Shown: positions 8,324-16,771 of the stretch, in pieces
How the letters are laid out: each line of letters begins with the position of its first letter
Position numbering within the stretch: position 1 is the first letter of the stretch
Assembly (NCBI RefSeq): GCF_900142445.1
Contig: NZ_FRAV01000013.1
Span: 55,971-119,970, forward strand
DNA length: 64,000 nucleotides
Origin: Chryseobacterium polytrichastri
GTDB lineage: Bacteria; Bacteroidota; Bacteroidia; Flavobacteriales; Weeksellaceae
Direction of reading: 5' to 3'
Position numbers and translations under genes: made by a program
Notes under the pieces: model-generated
What the model was told of the DNA's origin: nothing
Databases searched by the model: none
The model's input: the letters and a program-made list of their open reading frames with translations, nothing else

Positions 8324-8331
8324 CAAAGATA
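8324..8331 (-). promoter_or_regulatory. Candidate -7 box (TATCTTTG) directly before the lipoprotein ATG
   Basis: Fits TAnnTTTG on the minus strand, only five bases before the start codon at 8318. Transcription would begin at or next to the ATG. No -33 TTG is seen. Confidence 0.4.
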
Positions 8332-8336
8332 AAAAC

Positions 8337-9584
8337 TTATTTTAATTCTTTAAGATATTTATAAAAGAAGAACGCTAAAAAGAAACCTGAAAATACCAAT
8401 GTAACAGAAACGCTTATCGTCATTCCCATCAGGTGATATTTAGGAACTAGAATAAAAGACAGCATTATTAAAAGTGGCAAAGATAGTAAGGAAACATTTG
8501 TATTAATAACCATTTTTCCAACAGCAGACATTAAATTTCCATATAAGTTTCTAAAGAGAATATTCATCAAAAAAGTAAATGTAAAAATCACAAATAGCAA
8601 TGAATTTTCAGCATATTTTTCATTAAAAAATATTTTCAAAATATCTTTACTATAAAATGTACAAACAAAAAAAATCACTAAACAAACAGGAATAAAAAAC
8701 CTATAGTAGCCAGATATATACCCTTTCAAAAAAGTTTTATTATTATAGTTTTTAGCCAAAACAGGAAAATCACTTTGCATAAAAGCTAGAGCAAGAAAAG
8801 TTACATTAGATGGAATAAGAATAGCAACACGATAATCTGCCACATAGCTCTCATTTAATAAGAACCCCAGAAGAAGAATATCTAAAGAAAAAAGAGCGTC
8901 AGACAGAACTGTTGTTCCTGAGGTATGAAATGCATATTTCCAAATTTCTTTTGAATTAAAAATATTTGGAACTTTTTTTACAGATAAATCAGTTCTTTCA
9001 TACCAAAAAAAACATAAGAATGGAATCAAAGCGATTGCAATAAGATATCCTTTTAATTCAAAAAAATAAGTCAGTACAAGTGTTACAAATAATCCAGCAA
9101 TGTTTATGACATTATTTAACTTAGCAAATTCACGATTTTTATTGTTAATTCTCAATTCTGTCTGAACATAATTGAAAAAATAAAATCCTAAAAAGCGTAC
9201 AGCAAAAAATATAAAGATCCAGATGATATCTTCATATTTATTCAGATAAAATAAACTGCAGACTAAAAAAATTACCGTAAGAACAAGTTGATAAATAAAA
9301 CCTTGTCTCAAAAGATAAGCCGAAAGCTTTTCTTTATCAATCTGACTTTCAGAAATAGATCCATAACGCAATAAACTTTGATTACTTCCAAAGCCTGCAC
9401 ATGATGAAAAAATAGCAAAAACAGCAGCTACAATACTCATTTTACCAAAGTCTTCTATGGGTAACAGCTTAATGATAAATAACGAAGAAAGAAAAGCACA
9501 AATTTTCCCAATTAAAAGAGAGGCAAGAATATACTGTCCTTGATTTTTAAGAAAATTTCGTAAAAAACTTGGGAGACTTTTCAT
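8337..9584 (-). CDS. Oligosaccharide flippase family (Wzx-like) membrane protein
   Basis: This 415-residue protein has about 12 hydrophobic helices with the MOP-superfamily look of polysaccharide flippases. The start ILASLLIGKICAFLSSLFIIKLLPIEDFGKMSIV is typical (helix 1, then the L-x-x-x-D/E-F/Y-G motif). It should move lipid-linked sugar repeat units across the inner membrane. It starts 3 bases after the asparagine-synthase-like gene and follows a glycosyltransferase, so it belongs to a small surface-glycan operon. The glycan itself cannot be deduced. Confidence 0.88.
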   Translation of the reverse strand: MKSLPSFLRNFLKNQGQYILASLLIGKICAFLSSLFIIKLLPIEDFGKMSIVAAVFAIFSSCAGFGSNQSLLRYGSISESQIDKEKLSAYLLRQGFIYQLVLTVIFLVCSLFYLNKYEDIIWIFIFFAVRFLGFYFFNYVQTELRINNKNREFAKLNNVINIAGLFVTLVLTYFFELKGYLIAIALIPFLCFFWYERTDLSVKKVPNIFNSKEIWKYAFHTSGTTVLSDALFSLDILLLGFLLNESYVADYRVAILIPSNVTFLALAFMQSDFPVLAKNYNNKTFLKGYISGYYRFFIPVCLVIFFVCTFYSKDILKIFFNEKYAENSLLFVIFTFTFLMNILFRNLYGNLMSAVGKMVINTNVSLLSLPLLIMLSFILVPKYHLMGMTISVSVTLVFSGFFLAFFFYKYLKELK

Positions 9585-9587
9585 TCA

Positions 9588-11234
9588 CTAAAAGTAAAGT
9601 TTAAAAATTGATAAAATATTAATTGCCTGACATTTATAATAAAAAGTATTTTGAAAAAATAAACTTGTCACCTCTTCTCTCAGCTCAGGATAGGACTCTA
9701 ATCTTCCTATATTTTCATTAAAATAATTCTGGTAATATCGTTGAATATCCGGTGTAGAATCAAAGTAGTATTGATAAGGATACATACTGGCTTTTTCAGG
9801 CGATTTTAAAATCTTATTATATAAAAGCAAATATCCTCTTCTCAAAAATGTATCTCCAAACTTCACTTTCCAATGGGCATTAGGCTTCATTAGAGTTCTT
9901 TCCCAAGTATATTTTGTAGCTTCTTTACAATGTTTTGACATCCATTCAAAATAAAACTTATGTTTATATTTCCATTCTTCTGGAAGACTTAAAGATAATT
10001 TAATAAAATCCTTTGTCATAAAAGGAGAAAGATGATAAGATTTTTGCTGTAATACCTGAGTTCCCAGAACAGTTCTATTGTATGCCAGATTTTTCAATAA
10101 AAATATTTCTTCTCTTTCATAGTTTTTCATCACTTTTTTAAGATCAGATTGAATCTTTGGAAGGAAATTTTGATTAACTATAATTTTATATTCTGTGGGA
10201 GATTTTGCTCTAGGTTCAGAATTAAACCCTCCTAAAATCCCATCACCTATTTGTCCGCCATGAAAAATTGCAAAGTCCTGAAAAGAAAGATTATCCAAAG
10301 CATATTGCACATGAATTCCTCCAGAAAAAACACTCGTTCCCTCTGAAATTCTCGTCAGTTCATCTATTTTTTTAAGGAAGCTTCCATTATCTAAAGAAAC
10401 AAATTCGTAGGGTAATTTATAATCAGAAGCAATTTCTCTAGAAATTTTTTCATCAAGATATCCTGAATGAGAGAAACAAAGCGCGCATCCGATGTCAAAT
10501 TTATTTTGAATAGCATAAAACATTGCCATTCTACTATCTAATCCTCCGCTTAAAAATGCTAAATGAGAAGTATTTAGCTCTATATCTTTTTCGTATTCCC
10601 ATTTTATAGCTTCTGTGAAAATTTCGTGAATATCATCAACTGCATTTTGTTTAGTTTTAGAATAATACTCAATTTCAGAAACATTAAAATATTCTTTCTC
10701 ACTAGCTATGTTGTGTTCACAATCAATTTCTAGAAAGTGAGAATCTGAAATTTTATAAACGTTTTCAATAGGAGTTCTATTTTCTAAAAGATTACCTATG
10801 GCAAGCAACTGATACAACGAAATCATGTCCGGAGCCAAAGAAATACTATGTTCTTTGAGAGTCTTACTTAATCTGACTAAATCTGAATCTGCAAAAAATT
10901 TGTTATTTATTTTTGCATAGAAAACTCTTTGTGTAGAAGTAGGGTTAGTAAAAATTAATATTTTTTTCTTTTGCTTATCCCAAATACAACCTCTGAATTC
11001 ACCTTCTAATTGTTGAATAACCCTCCAGTTCTTTTCCAAATAACTCTGAACTAAATAGTTCTGAAAAGTATCAGATGAATTTTTAAGTAAATCTTTTTTA
11101 TTGAGAACAACTCCTTCAAGCAAAATGATAACTTCAGATGTTTCTATGAAAACTGAGTCATAAGTTCTATGTTCAAAATAGTGCTTAATTTGAACCTGAT
11201 TATTATGAATAAATACAGAAAACCCTTTTGTCAT
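9588..11234 (-). CDS. Asparagine-synthase-like enzyme lacking the glutaminase Cys
   Basis: This 548-residue protein is built like AsnB. The N-terminal part (1 to about 190) resembles an Ntn glutaminase fold with GEFRGCIWD and the synthetase domain carries the PP-loop SGGLDSRMA (about residues 230-238). The catalytic Cys2 of glutamine-dependent synthetases is absent: the chain begins MTKGFSVF. Such proteins in sugar clusters are thought to amidate or otherwise modify an acidic substrate using ammonia or another amine, and they are not primary Asn biosynthesis enzymes. It overlaps the upstream glycosyltransferase stop by one base and is followed by the flippase, consistent with glycan or glycolipid decoration. 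Substrate unknown. Confidence 0.85.
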   Translation of the reverse strand: MTKGFSVFIHNNQVQIKHYFEHRTYDSVFIETSEVIILLEGVVLNKKDLLKNSSDTFQNYLVQSYLEKNWRVIQQLEGEFRGCIWDKQKKKILIFTNPTSTQRVFYAKINNKFFADSDLVRLSKTLKEHSISLAPDMISLYQLLAIGNLLENRTPIENVYKISDSHFLEIDCEHNIASEKEYFNVSEIEYYSKTKQNAVDDIHEIFTEAIKWEYEKDIELNTSHLAFLSGGLDSRMAMFYAIQNKFDIGCALCFSHSGYLDEKISREIASDYKLPYEFVSLDNGSFLKKIDELTRISEGTSVFSGGIHVQYALDNLSFQDFAIFHGGQIGDGILGGFNSEPRAKSPTEYKIIVNQNFLPKIQSDLKKVMKNYEREEIFLLKNLAYNRTVLGTQVLQQKSYHLSPFMTKDFIKLSLSLPEEWKYKHKFYFEWMSKHCKEATKYTWERTLMKPNAHWKVKFGDTFLRRGYLLLYNKILKSPEKASMYPYQYYFDSTPDIQRYYQNYFNENIGRLESYPELREEVTSLFFQNTFYYKCQAINILSIFKLYF

Positions 11235-12349
11235 TATATTACTTTATGATAAATTTCAGAAAATTGCTTACCAATAGTTTCTTGGGAAAAAGTCTTCTGA
11301 GCATACTGCACCAATGTATCTTTGTTGCAAAAGGAATGATGATCTGACAGTATCTTTATCATCGCGTTTTCCAGTAGATTTTCATCTGCATTATCCAGAA
11401 GTATTCCGCTATTTTCAGGAAAAAACTCTGAAATACCACCCACATTTGTTGAAATTACGTGTATACCACTAGCAAATGATTCTGCAATTACACATGGTTG
11501 GTTTTCATCATCACTAAAAAGTATAAAACAGTCTGCATCATGCATTCTTTGAGATACTTGCTTCAAAGTTTGCATCCCAAACACATCAATATTATTTTGT
11601 AAATCTTCTTTCTTTACAATATTTTTTATTTCTGAAAAATCACCATCCCCTCCTATTTGTAAGGTAAAATTATAACCCTTTTTCAAAAGTTTAATCGCGA
11701 CTTTTAATATTTTTCCAACATTTTTTCTAGGAATCAAGCTTGAAATATGAATAAAATTAAAAACACTATTCTCAGTAAATCGGGGTGAAAAAAGATGTGT
11801 ATCTACTACATTTGGTATTACAACCATCGGTTTTTTAACACCTATATTTTCTATCCCTTTTTTTAAATCTTCACTTACAGGACAGATTACTGATGCTTGA
11901 TTTCCAATATATTTTGCTATCCTTTTAATTTTCGAGGATGTAATATTATAGTTGTTTCTTCTTAGGGCTGTCCAATGTTCTGTAACAATAAAAGGAATTT
12001 TATATTTCTTTTTAAGATACACCGCGAAAAGCATATTATTATGAAGAACATTTGCATGAACCAACTCCGGTTTTTGCATTCTCTGAAAACCTTTTTTATA
12101 AGCTTTTATTCTTTTTATAAAATTGAGGATAGGATTATGTGTATTTTTATAATAAACAACAAGAGTTCTAATCCCATTTATTATATTGTCATCAAAAATA
12201 AATTCTTCTTTTTGATTGATATCTCCAATTGCATGCAATATTTCAACATCATGAAATAATGCCGCTGCTTCCGCATGACGCTGCACAAAATTGCCGTTAG
12301 TAGGCTCCAGCTTGTTCGGGAACCATGAGGAAATAAAGAGTATTTTCAA
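11234..12349 (-). CDS. Glycosyltransferase family 4 protein
   Basis: A 371-residue GT-B enzyme. The N-terminal domain starts MKILFISSWFPNKLEPTNG, the common opening of GT4 transferases acting on polysaccharides. The C-terminal nucleotide-sugar domain has HISSLIPRKNV (about residue 205), GGDGDF and the E-x7-E-like segment PCVIAESFASGIHVIST. It transfers a sugar from a nucleotide donor to a lipid-linked acceptor at the inner membrane. It is the second gene of the minus-strand glycan set, starting 6 bases after the preceding gene. Donor and acceptor cannot be read from sequence. Confidence 0.92.
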   Translation of the reverse strand: MKILFISSWFPNKLEPTNGNFVQRHAEAAALFHDVEILHAIGDINQKEEFIFDDNIINGIRTLVVYYKNTHNPILNFIKRIKAYKKGFQRMQKPELVHANVLHNNMLFAVYLKKKYKIPFIVTEHWTALRRNNYNITSSKIKRIAKYIGNQASVICPVSEDLKKGIENIGVKKPMVVIPNVVDTHLFSPRFTENSVFNFIHISSLIPRKNVGKILKVAIKLLKKGYNFTLQIGGDGDFSEIKNIVKKEDLQNNIDVFGMQTLKQVSQRMHDADCFILFSDDENQPCVIAESFASGIHVISTNVGGISEFFPENSGILLDNADENLLENAMIKILSDHHSFCNKDTLVQYAQKTFSQETIGKQFSEIYHKVI

Positions 12350-12355
12350 GAGAAA

Positions 12356-12844
12356 TTATTTTATAGAAGCAGCCCAGCTTTTATCGATTGGTAAAAGAAA
12401 ATGACCTAAGAAATCAAGATATGTATTTTTTGAAAAATCAAAAACTTCGATATCTCTTGATAACTCTCCGTTTCTCAATTTTGTTTTAAAATCAATAAGT
12501 TTCAACGTTTTAATCTCACCATTTTCTACAAAACTGGCTTTCATTCTGTCGAATAAACCTAATTGGTACTCTTCATCAATCTCTCTCATGATCTTACCTA
12601 ATGCATCAATACTACATCCAGAAGCCATCTCTTTCTCTTCATCAACACAAACTACAATAAACTGATTTTTCTCAATCTTAAAAGAAGAGGAAAGTGGTTT
12701 TCCGTGCGCAGCCCAATTAGACAAAAAATCATATAACTTTTCAGTGATAGTTTTTGCTTCCTTTGTTGTGAAAGGTCTTGATGCCGGATATATAATAACT
12801 CTATAGTCGTTAGCTTCTACGATACTTGATTCTTCAATCTTCAT
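12356..12844 (-). CDS. Conserved Bacteroidota protein of unknown function, 162 aa
   Basis: A soluble, mixed alpha/beta protein without signal peptide. The sequence YPASRPFTTKEAKTI, LYDFLSNWAAHGKPL, FIVVCVDEE and ASGCSIDALGKIM matches a small family I remember being labelled 'ABC transporter ATPase' in flavobacterial genomes. No Walker A, signature or Walker B motif is present, so that label is not supported. It is the first gene before the glycosyltransferase (6-base gap). It sits behind the terminator at 12906-12924, so it probably opens the glycan operon. Function unknown. Confidence 0.8.
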   Translation of the reverse strand: MKIEESSIVEANDYRVIIYPASRPFTTKEAKTITEKLYDFLSNWAAHGKPLSSSFKIEKNQFIVVCVDEEKEMASGCSIDALGKIMREIDEEYQLGLFDRMKASFVENGEIKTLKLIDFKTKLRNGELSRDIEVFDFSKNTYLDFLGHFLLPIDKSWAASIK

Positions 12845-12905
12845 TTCTGGTAATTTTAAAGTATAAAATTAAGAATTATAATTAACATATTTTTTAAATA
12901 ACAAA

Positions 12906-12924
12906 ACTCAAGAATATCTTGAGT
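12906..12924 (-). terminator. Terminator after the Fe-S oxidoreductase operon
   Basis: An 8-bp perfect stem (12906-12913 with 12917-12924) with a 3-base loop. On the minus strand it is followed by TTTTGTTATTT, 31 bases past the stop of the CCG-domain gene. Confidence 0.65.
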
Positions 12925-12954
12925 CTTATTATTATATTTTAAAGTTGTAATATC

Positions 12955-13734
12955 CTACAAATCTTCAGCTTCAGCCAAAAGCTCTACAATATCTTTAACA
13001 ACAACTTCTTCATTTTTATTAAAATGTTTCACCCCATCTGTCATCATTGTATTACAGAATGGGCAACCCGTAGCAATTACTTTAGGTTCGAAAGATAAAG
13101 CTTCTTCTGTTCTTTCGATATTGATGTCTTTATTACCCTTTTCAGGCTCTTTAAACATCTGTGCTCCTCCAGCTCCACAACAAAGACCATTGGTCTTACA
13201 ACGCTTCATTTCTACAAGCTCAGCATCTAATTTTTCAAGCAACATTCTTGGTGCTTCATATTCATCATTTGCTCTTCCTAAATAACACGGATCATGGAAA
13301 GTAATTTTTTTACCTTTGAAAGCACCGCCTTCAATTTTCAGTCTACCTTCTTCCATTAACTTTCTAAGGAATTGGGTATGATGTATTACTTCAAAATTAC
13401 CTCCTAAGCTCGGATATTCATTTTTAAGTGTATTGAAACAGTGTGGGCAAGCCGTAACTATTTTTTTTACATCGTAAGCATTCAGAACTTCAATATTCGT
13501 TAAGGCCATCATCTGGAAAACAAATTCGTTTCCTGCTCTTTTTGCAGGATCTCCAGTGCAGCTTTCTTCCTGTCCTAGAACAGCAAATTCAACGCCTATT
13601 TTATTTAGTATTTTGCAAAATGCTTTTGTTATTTTTTTTGCACGATCATCAAAACTTCCCGCACAGCCAACCCAAAACAAAACTTCCGGTGATTTTCCTT
13701 CGGCAGCATATTCTGCCATTGTTTTAATTTGCAT
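12955..13734 (-). CDS. (Fe-S)-binding heterodisulfide-reductase-like protein with CCG domains
   Basis: This 259-residue protein carries two cysteine-rich CCG domains (family of HdrB, GlcF and LutA). The first half has FWVGCAGSFDDR and CPHCFNTLKNEYP; the second has FHDPCYLGR, LCCGAGGAQMF and TGCPFCNTMM. In this family the cysteines bind an Fe-S cluster used in electron transfer. It is co-transcribed with the membrane Fe-S protein at 14348-15682, which would feed or take its electrons. Its start overlaps the end of the 206-residue secreted protein gene by 11 bases. The electron donor and acceptor are unknown; menaquinone is a reasonable guess for the membrane partner. Confidence 0.92.
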   Translation of the reverse strand: MQIKTMAEYAAEGKSPEVLFWVGCAGSFDDRAKKITKAFCKILNKIGVEFAVLGQEESCTGDPAKRAGNEFVFQMMALTNIEVLNAYDVKKIVTACPHCFNTLKNEYPSLGGNFEVIHHTQFLRKLMEEGRLKIEGGAFKGKKITFHDPCYLGRANDEYEAPRMLLEKLDAELVEMKRCKTNGLCCGAGGAQMFKEPEKGNKDINIERTEEALSFEPKVIATGCPFCNTMMTDGVKHFNKNEEVVVKDIVELLAEAEDL

Positions 13735-14344
13735 TTTCTTTTTGTTTATTTAAAAAATTGGCATAGTATTCTTTTGCTTTTGCCATTGCATCTACAGGAA
13801 CTACGAAAAGAAGCATCATATTCGACTCATCATAGTTTAGGTATTTCCACTCATTCCCGGTAGACTTATCTTTCAAGGCAATTACCATACTTTGCTTTGC
13901 CATTTCCAAAGTATTATCATTTACAAATTTAGGATTCATACCTTTTGATTGCATAACAGACTTCACCGCTTCTTGCTTAGATTCATCTAGTTTTTCATTC
14001 ATAAAAGTTACAATCATTGTAATAGGATAAGTGGCAAATGCATATTCTGTTTCTTTAGTTTTAAAAACATCAGAAACATTGATTGCACTCTTATCCGCAT
14101 TTTTAAGTTGTATTTTATAAGCTTCATTCCCCTCAAGTAGATTCTTGAATCCAGCAATCATCGTTTGCTTATCAAACTTTTCTACCACTGCAGGGTGAGT
14201 CATATTAATAATTCCTTCATAGTCCTTCTTTTGAAAAAGATCCAAAAAAGATTGAGTATCTGATAAAATTTTCTTTTGATCAGCGGATTGAGCTAACAAA
14301 AAACCAGATAACAATACTAAAAATGTAAGAAATAGTTTTTTCAT
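13724..14344 (-). CDS. Secreted protein of unknown function, 206 aa
   Basis: The first 20 residues are a clear signal peptide (MKKLFLTFLVLLSGFLLAQ). The mature part contains SFLDLFQKKDYEGIINMTHP and later WKYLNYDESN, the look of a small NTF2-like or DUF-type periplasmic domain. The protein is squeezed between the two Fe-S genes: 3 bases after the membrane subunit stop, and overlapping the CCG gene by 11 bases. It is therefore translated with them and may be an accessory of that electron-transfer module. The gene at 63130-63801 encodes a similarly organised secreted protein. No specific function is recognised. Confidence 0.75.
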   Translation of the reverse strand: MKKLFLTFLVLLSGFLLAQSADQKKILSDTQSFLDLFQKKDYEGIINMTHPAVVEKFDKQTMIAGFKNLLEGNEAYKIQLKNADKSAINVSDVFKTKETEYAFATYPITMIVTFMNEKLDESKQEAVKSVMQSKGMNPKFVNDNTLEMAKQSMVIALKDKSTGNEWKYLNYDESNMMLLFVVPVDAMAKAKEYYANFLNKQKENAN

Positions 14345-14347
14345 TTT

Positions 14348-15682
14348 TTAATCATTCGCCCAATTCAAACGATCTGCCTGATTATACTGCCAAGGAGCAG
14401 CATTATTCTCTACATTGGTCATCATAAGATTCAATTCCTGTGGAGCAGCAGACTGTTCCATCACCAAGAATCTTCTCATTTCGAAAATGATAGAAAGCGG
14501 ATCTAATAATATAGGACAAGCATCAGTACAAGCATTACAAGTAGTACATGCCCAAAGTTCTTCTTTGGTAACGTAATCATTCAACAACTTTTTACCGTCA
14601 TCAACGAATGATCCGTTTTTGTCGATATTTCTTCCAACTTCTTCCAATCTGTCTCTTGTTTTCATCAAGATCAGTCTTGGAGAAAGTTTTTTACCTGTAA
14701 TATTGGCAGGGCAAACAGAAGTACATCTTCCACATTCTGTACAAGAATAAGCATTCAGTAATTGAACTTGATTAAGATCAAAAATATCTTCAGCTCCAAA
14801 TTTAGACGGAACATCAGCTTCCGAACCTTCTGCCGGAGCAGCGTAAGGATCTGCATTAGGATCCATCATCAATTTAATTTCTTTGGTAACAGATTCTAAA
14901 TTGTTGAATTTTCCTTTCTTATCTAAGTTGGCAAACCAAGTACTTGGAAATGCTAAAATTATATGTAAATGTTTTGAATAGTAAAGATAGTTCATGAAGA
15001 AAAGAATTCCGATAAAGTGGAACCACCAAGCCGCTTTCTCAGTAAACATCAAGAATCCGTTATCAAAACTGAAAATTTCTAAAAATGGAACAAATATCAT
15101 TTCACTGATTGGGAAACTTCCATGTTCTGGAAGAACACCTCTCATTTGCAAAATAGAATCTGCAGCATTCATTTTAAAGAAAGCCATCATTAAGGCAAAT
15201 TCAATGATAAGAATCCAATTGGCATCATTCTTTGGCCATCCGAAAAGTTCTTTCATGGTTAATCTCTTAACCCCATAAAAGTTTCTACGGATAAAGAATA
15301 TAACAACTCCAATAACCACCAAAAGAGCTAAAACTTCTAATGTTGCTGTAAAGAAATTATAAAAAGTATGTCCAAAAATTGATGAAAGGAATCTGTGTGT
15401 TCCAAAAATCCCGTCAACAATGATCTCTACAAGTTCTATATTAATAATCACAAACCCAACGTATACAAAAAGGTGTAAAACTCCGGCAACAGGGCGCGCT
15501 GTCATTTTACTCTGTCCCATTGCAACTCGTGCCATGGTTCCCCAACGTTCAGATTTATTATCACTGCGGTTGATTTCTCTTCCTAATTTGATATTTCTAT
15601 ATATCTTTTGCAGACTTTTTGCAAATAGCCCAAAACCAGCAACTAATAAAATTAGAAAAATAATATTATCGATATATTGCAT
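14348..15682 (-). CDS. Membrane (Fe-S) electron-transfer protein, NarI/HdrC-like fusion
   Basis: This 444-residue protein has an N-terminal half with about five membrane helices, like the cytochrome b subunit of nitrate reductase/HdrE-type proteins. A soluble ferredoxin-like domain with two 4Fe-4S motifs follows: CTECGRCTSVCPANITG (about residue 315) and CTTCNACTDACPILLDP (about 380). The arrangement suggests electron exchange between the quinone pool and the CCG protein encoded two genes downstream. It starts 8 bases after the MCE-domain gene and is 3 bases before the secreted 206-residue gene, so all are probably one transcript. The physiological substrate is not evident. Confidence 0.9.
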   Translation of the reverse strand: MQYIDNIIFLILLVAGFGLFAKSLQKIYRNIKLGREINRSDNKSERWGTMARVAMGQSKMTARPVAGVLHLFVYVGFVIINIELVEIIVDGIFGTHRFLSSIFGHTFYNFFTATLEVLALLVVIGVVIFFIRRNFYGVKRLTMKELFGWPKNDANWILIIEFALMMAFFKMNAADSILQMRGVLPEHGSFPISEMIFVPFLEIFSFDNGFLMFTEKAAWWFHFIGILFFMNYLYYSKHLHIILAFPSTWFANLDKKGKFNNLESVTKEIKLMMDPNADPYAAPAEGSEADVPSKFGAEDIFDLNQVQLLNAYSCTECGRCTSVCPANITGKKLSPRLILMKTRDRLEEVGRNIDKNGSFVDDGKKLLNDYVTKEELWACTTCNACTDACPILLDPLSIIFEMRRFLVMEQSAAPQELNLMMTNVENNAAPWQYNQADRLNWAND

Positions 15683-15690
15683 AAGGTATA

Positions 15691-16641
15691 TTAGTCTTTA
15701 TTGTTCTTACCGAAAACCGAGAAGTTGATATATCTTTTCGGATTGGCTTTCATGTCTTCGATCAATGAGTTCAGATTGGTAGATGCTGAATTCAGGTTGT
15801 TGTAAAGCTGCTCATCCTTCATCAATTTCCCTAAGCTTCCTTCTCCTTTATCAATTCCTCCAATAACTTGATTCAATTTATCTACTGTAACATCTAAATT
15901 GGCAATGGTAGCATTTAACTTTTTAGTATCAATGCTTTCTGCTAAGTTTCCGTATTTATCTAAAGTAACTTTACCACTTTTCATGGTAACACTAGCATCA
16001 TCTAAAACCTTTTGAAGTTTTGGATCATTATGCCCTACTAAAGCACTTACTCCTCCCGCAGTAGTTTGTAAAGCACCTACAGTTTTGTTAAGATTTGTAA
16101 GCAATAATCTAATTTCCTCTCTGTTCTGTGCATTCATAACTTGGTTAGCATTAGCCATCAAAGAATCAACACGATACAAAACAGACTGTAGCTGATCTTT
16201 AACAGGACCTACCTGAGCAGAAAGACTTCCCAAAGTACCCAACTTGAAAGAACTTTGTAATGTATCACCATCTTTTGCAGTGACTCCACCATAGGAAAGA
16301 TTCACTCTCATTTCTTTCCCAGACATTATGCCGGGTTCGAAAATCTCAAGAGTAGACTGTTTTGAAAACTCAAAGTTATTATCAACCGTTACTTTTACAA
16401 CAAAATGAATTTTTCCATCTTTTGATCTTTGCGGAATAATCTTGTCAACCTGACCTACTTTCAATCCATTGATTGAAACAGCCGAAGATTGCGCCAATCC
16501 TTCAACATTATCATACTTTGCGTAAAATATATTATCGGTAGTAAAAAGACTTCTGCCTTTCATAAATTGGAATAATATAACGAAGCCAATAATGGCTAAA
16601 ATTGCTATTACACCAGCTTTTAATTCTTTACTAAACTTCAC
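15691..16641 (-). CDS. MlaD/MCE family lipid-transport protein
   Basis: A 316-residue protein with a short cytoplasmic start, one membrane helix (about residues 10-26, GVIAILAIIGFVILFQF) and a periplasmic MCE domain (YAKYDNVEGLAQSSAVSINGLKVGQV, about 42-70). A long helical, Asn/Leu-rich tail follows. MlaD-like proteins form the periplasmic ring of phospholipid ABC transporters; the matching permease and ATPase genes here are at 34069-35636. It is probably first in the Fe-S operon: a minus-strand TATATTTG box (16663-16670) precedes it and the PpiD terminator lies behind it. Confidence 0.92.
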   Translation of the reverse strand: MKFSKELKAGVIAILAIIGFVILFQFMKGRSLFTTDNIFYAKYDNVEGLAQSSAVSINGLKVGQVDKIIPQRSKDGKIHFVVKVTVDNNFEFSKQSTLEIFEPGIMSGKEMRVNLSYGGVTAKDGDTLQSSFKLGTLGSLSAQVGPVKDQLQSVLYRVDSLMANANQVMNAQNREEIRLLLTNLNKTVGALQTTAGGVSALVGHNDPKLQKVLDDASVTMKSGKVTLDKYGNLAESIDTKKLNATIANLDVTVDKLNQVIGGIDKGEGSLGKLMKDEQLYNNLNSASTNLNSLIEDMKANPKRYINFSVFGKNNKD

Positions 16642-16662
16642 TTGCTAATTTTTTCTAATAAG

Positions 16663-16670
16663 CAAATATA
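16663..16670 (-). promoter_or_regulatory. Candidate -7 box before the MCE gene (TATATTTG)
   Basis: Matches TAnnTTTG on the minus strand, 22 bases before the start codon. A -33 TTG is not evident. Confidence 0.45.
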
Positions 16671-16720
16671 ATACATTTTAAATTAATGTTTCCTTTTATT
16701 ACTCTGCCTTAAATACAAAA

Positions 16721-16747
16721 AATGCGGCAAAAAAACTTTGCCGCATT
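16721..16747 (-). terminator. Terminator of the PpiD/SurA-like gene
   Basis: An 11-bp perfect, GC-containing stem (16721-16731 with 16737-16747) with a 5-base loop, 25 bases past the stop codon. Confidence 0.8.
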
Positions 16748-16771
16748 GATATGATGAAATTAAATCTCTTA

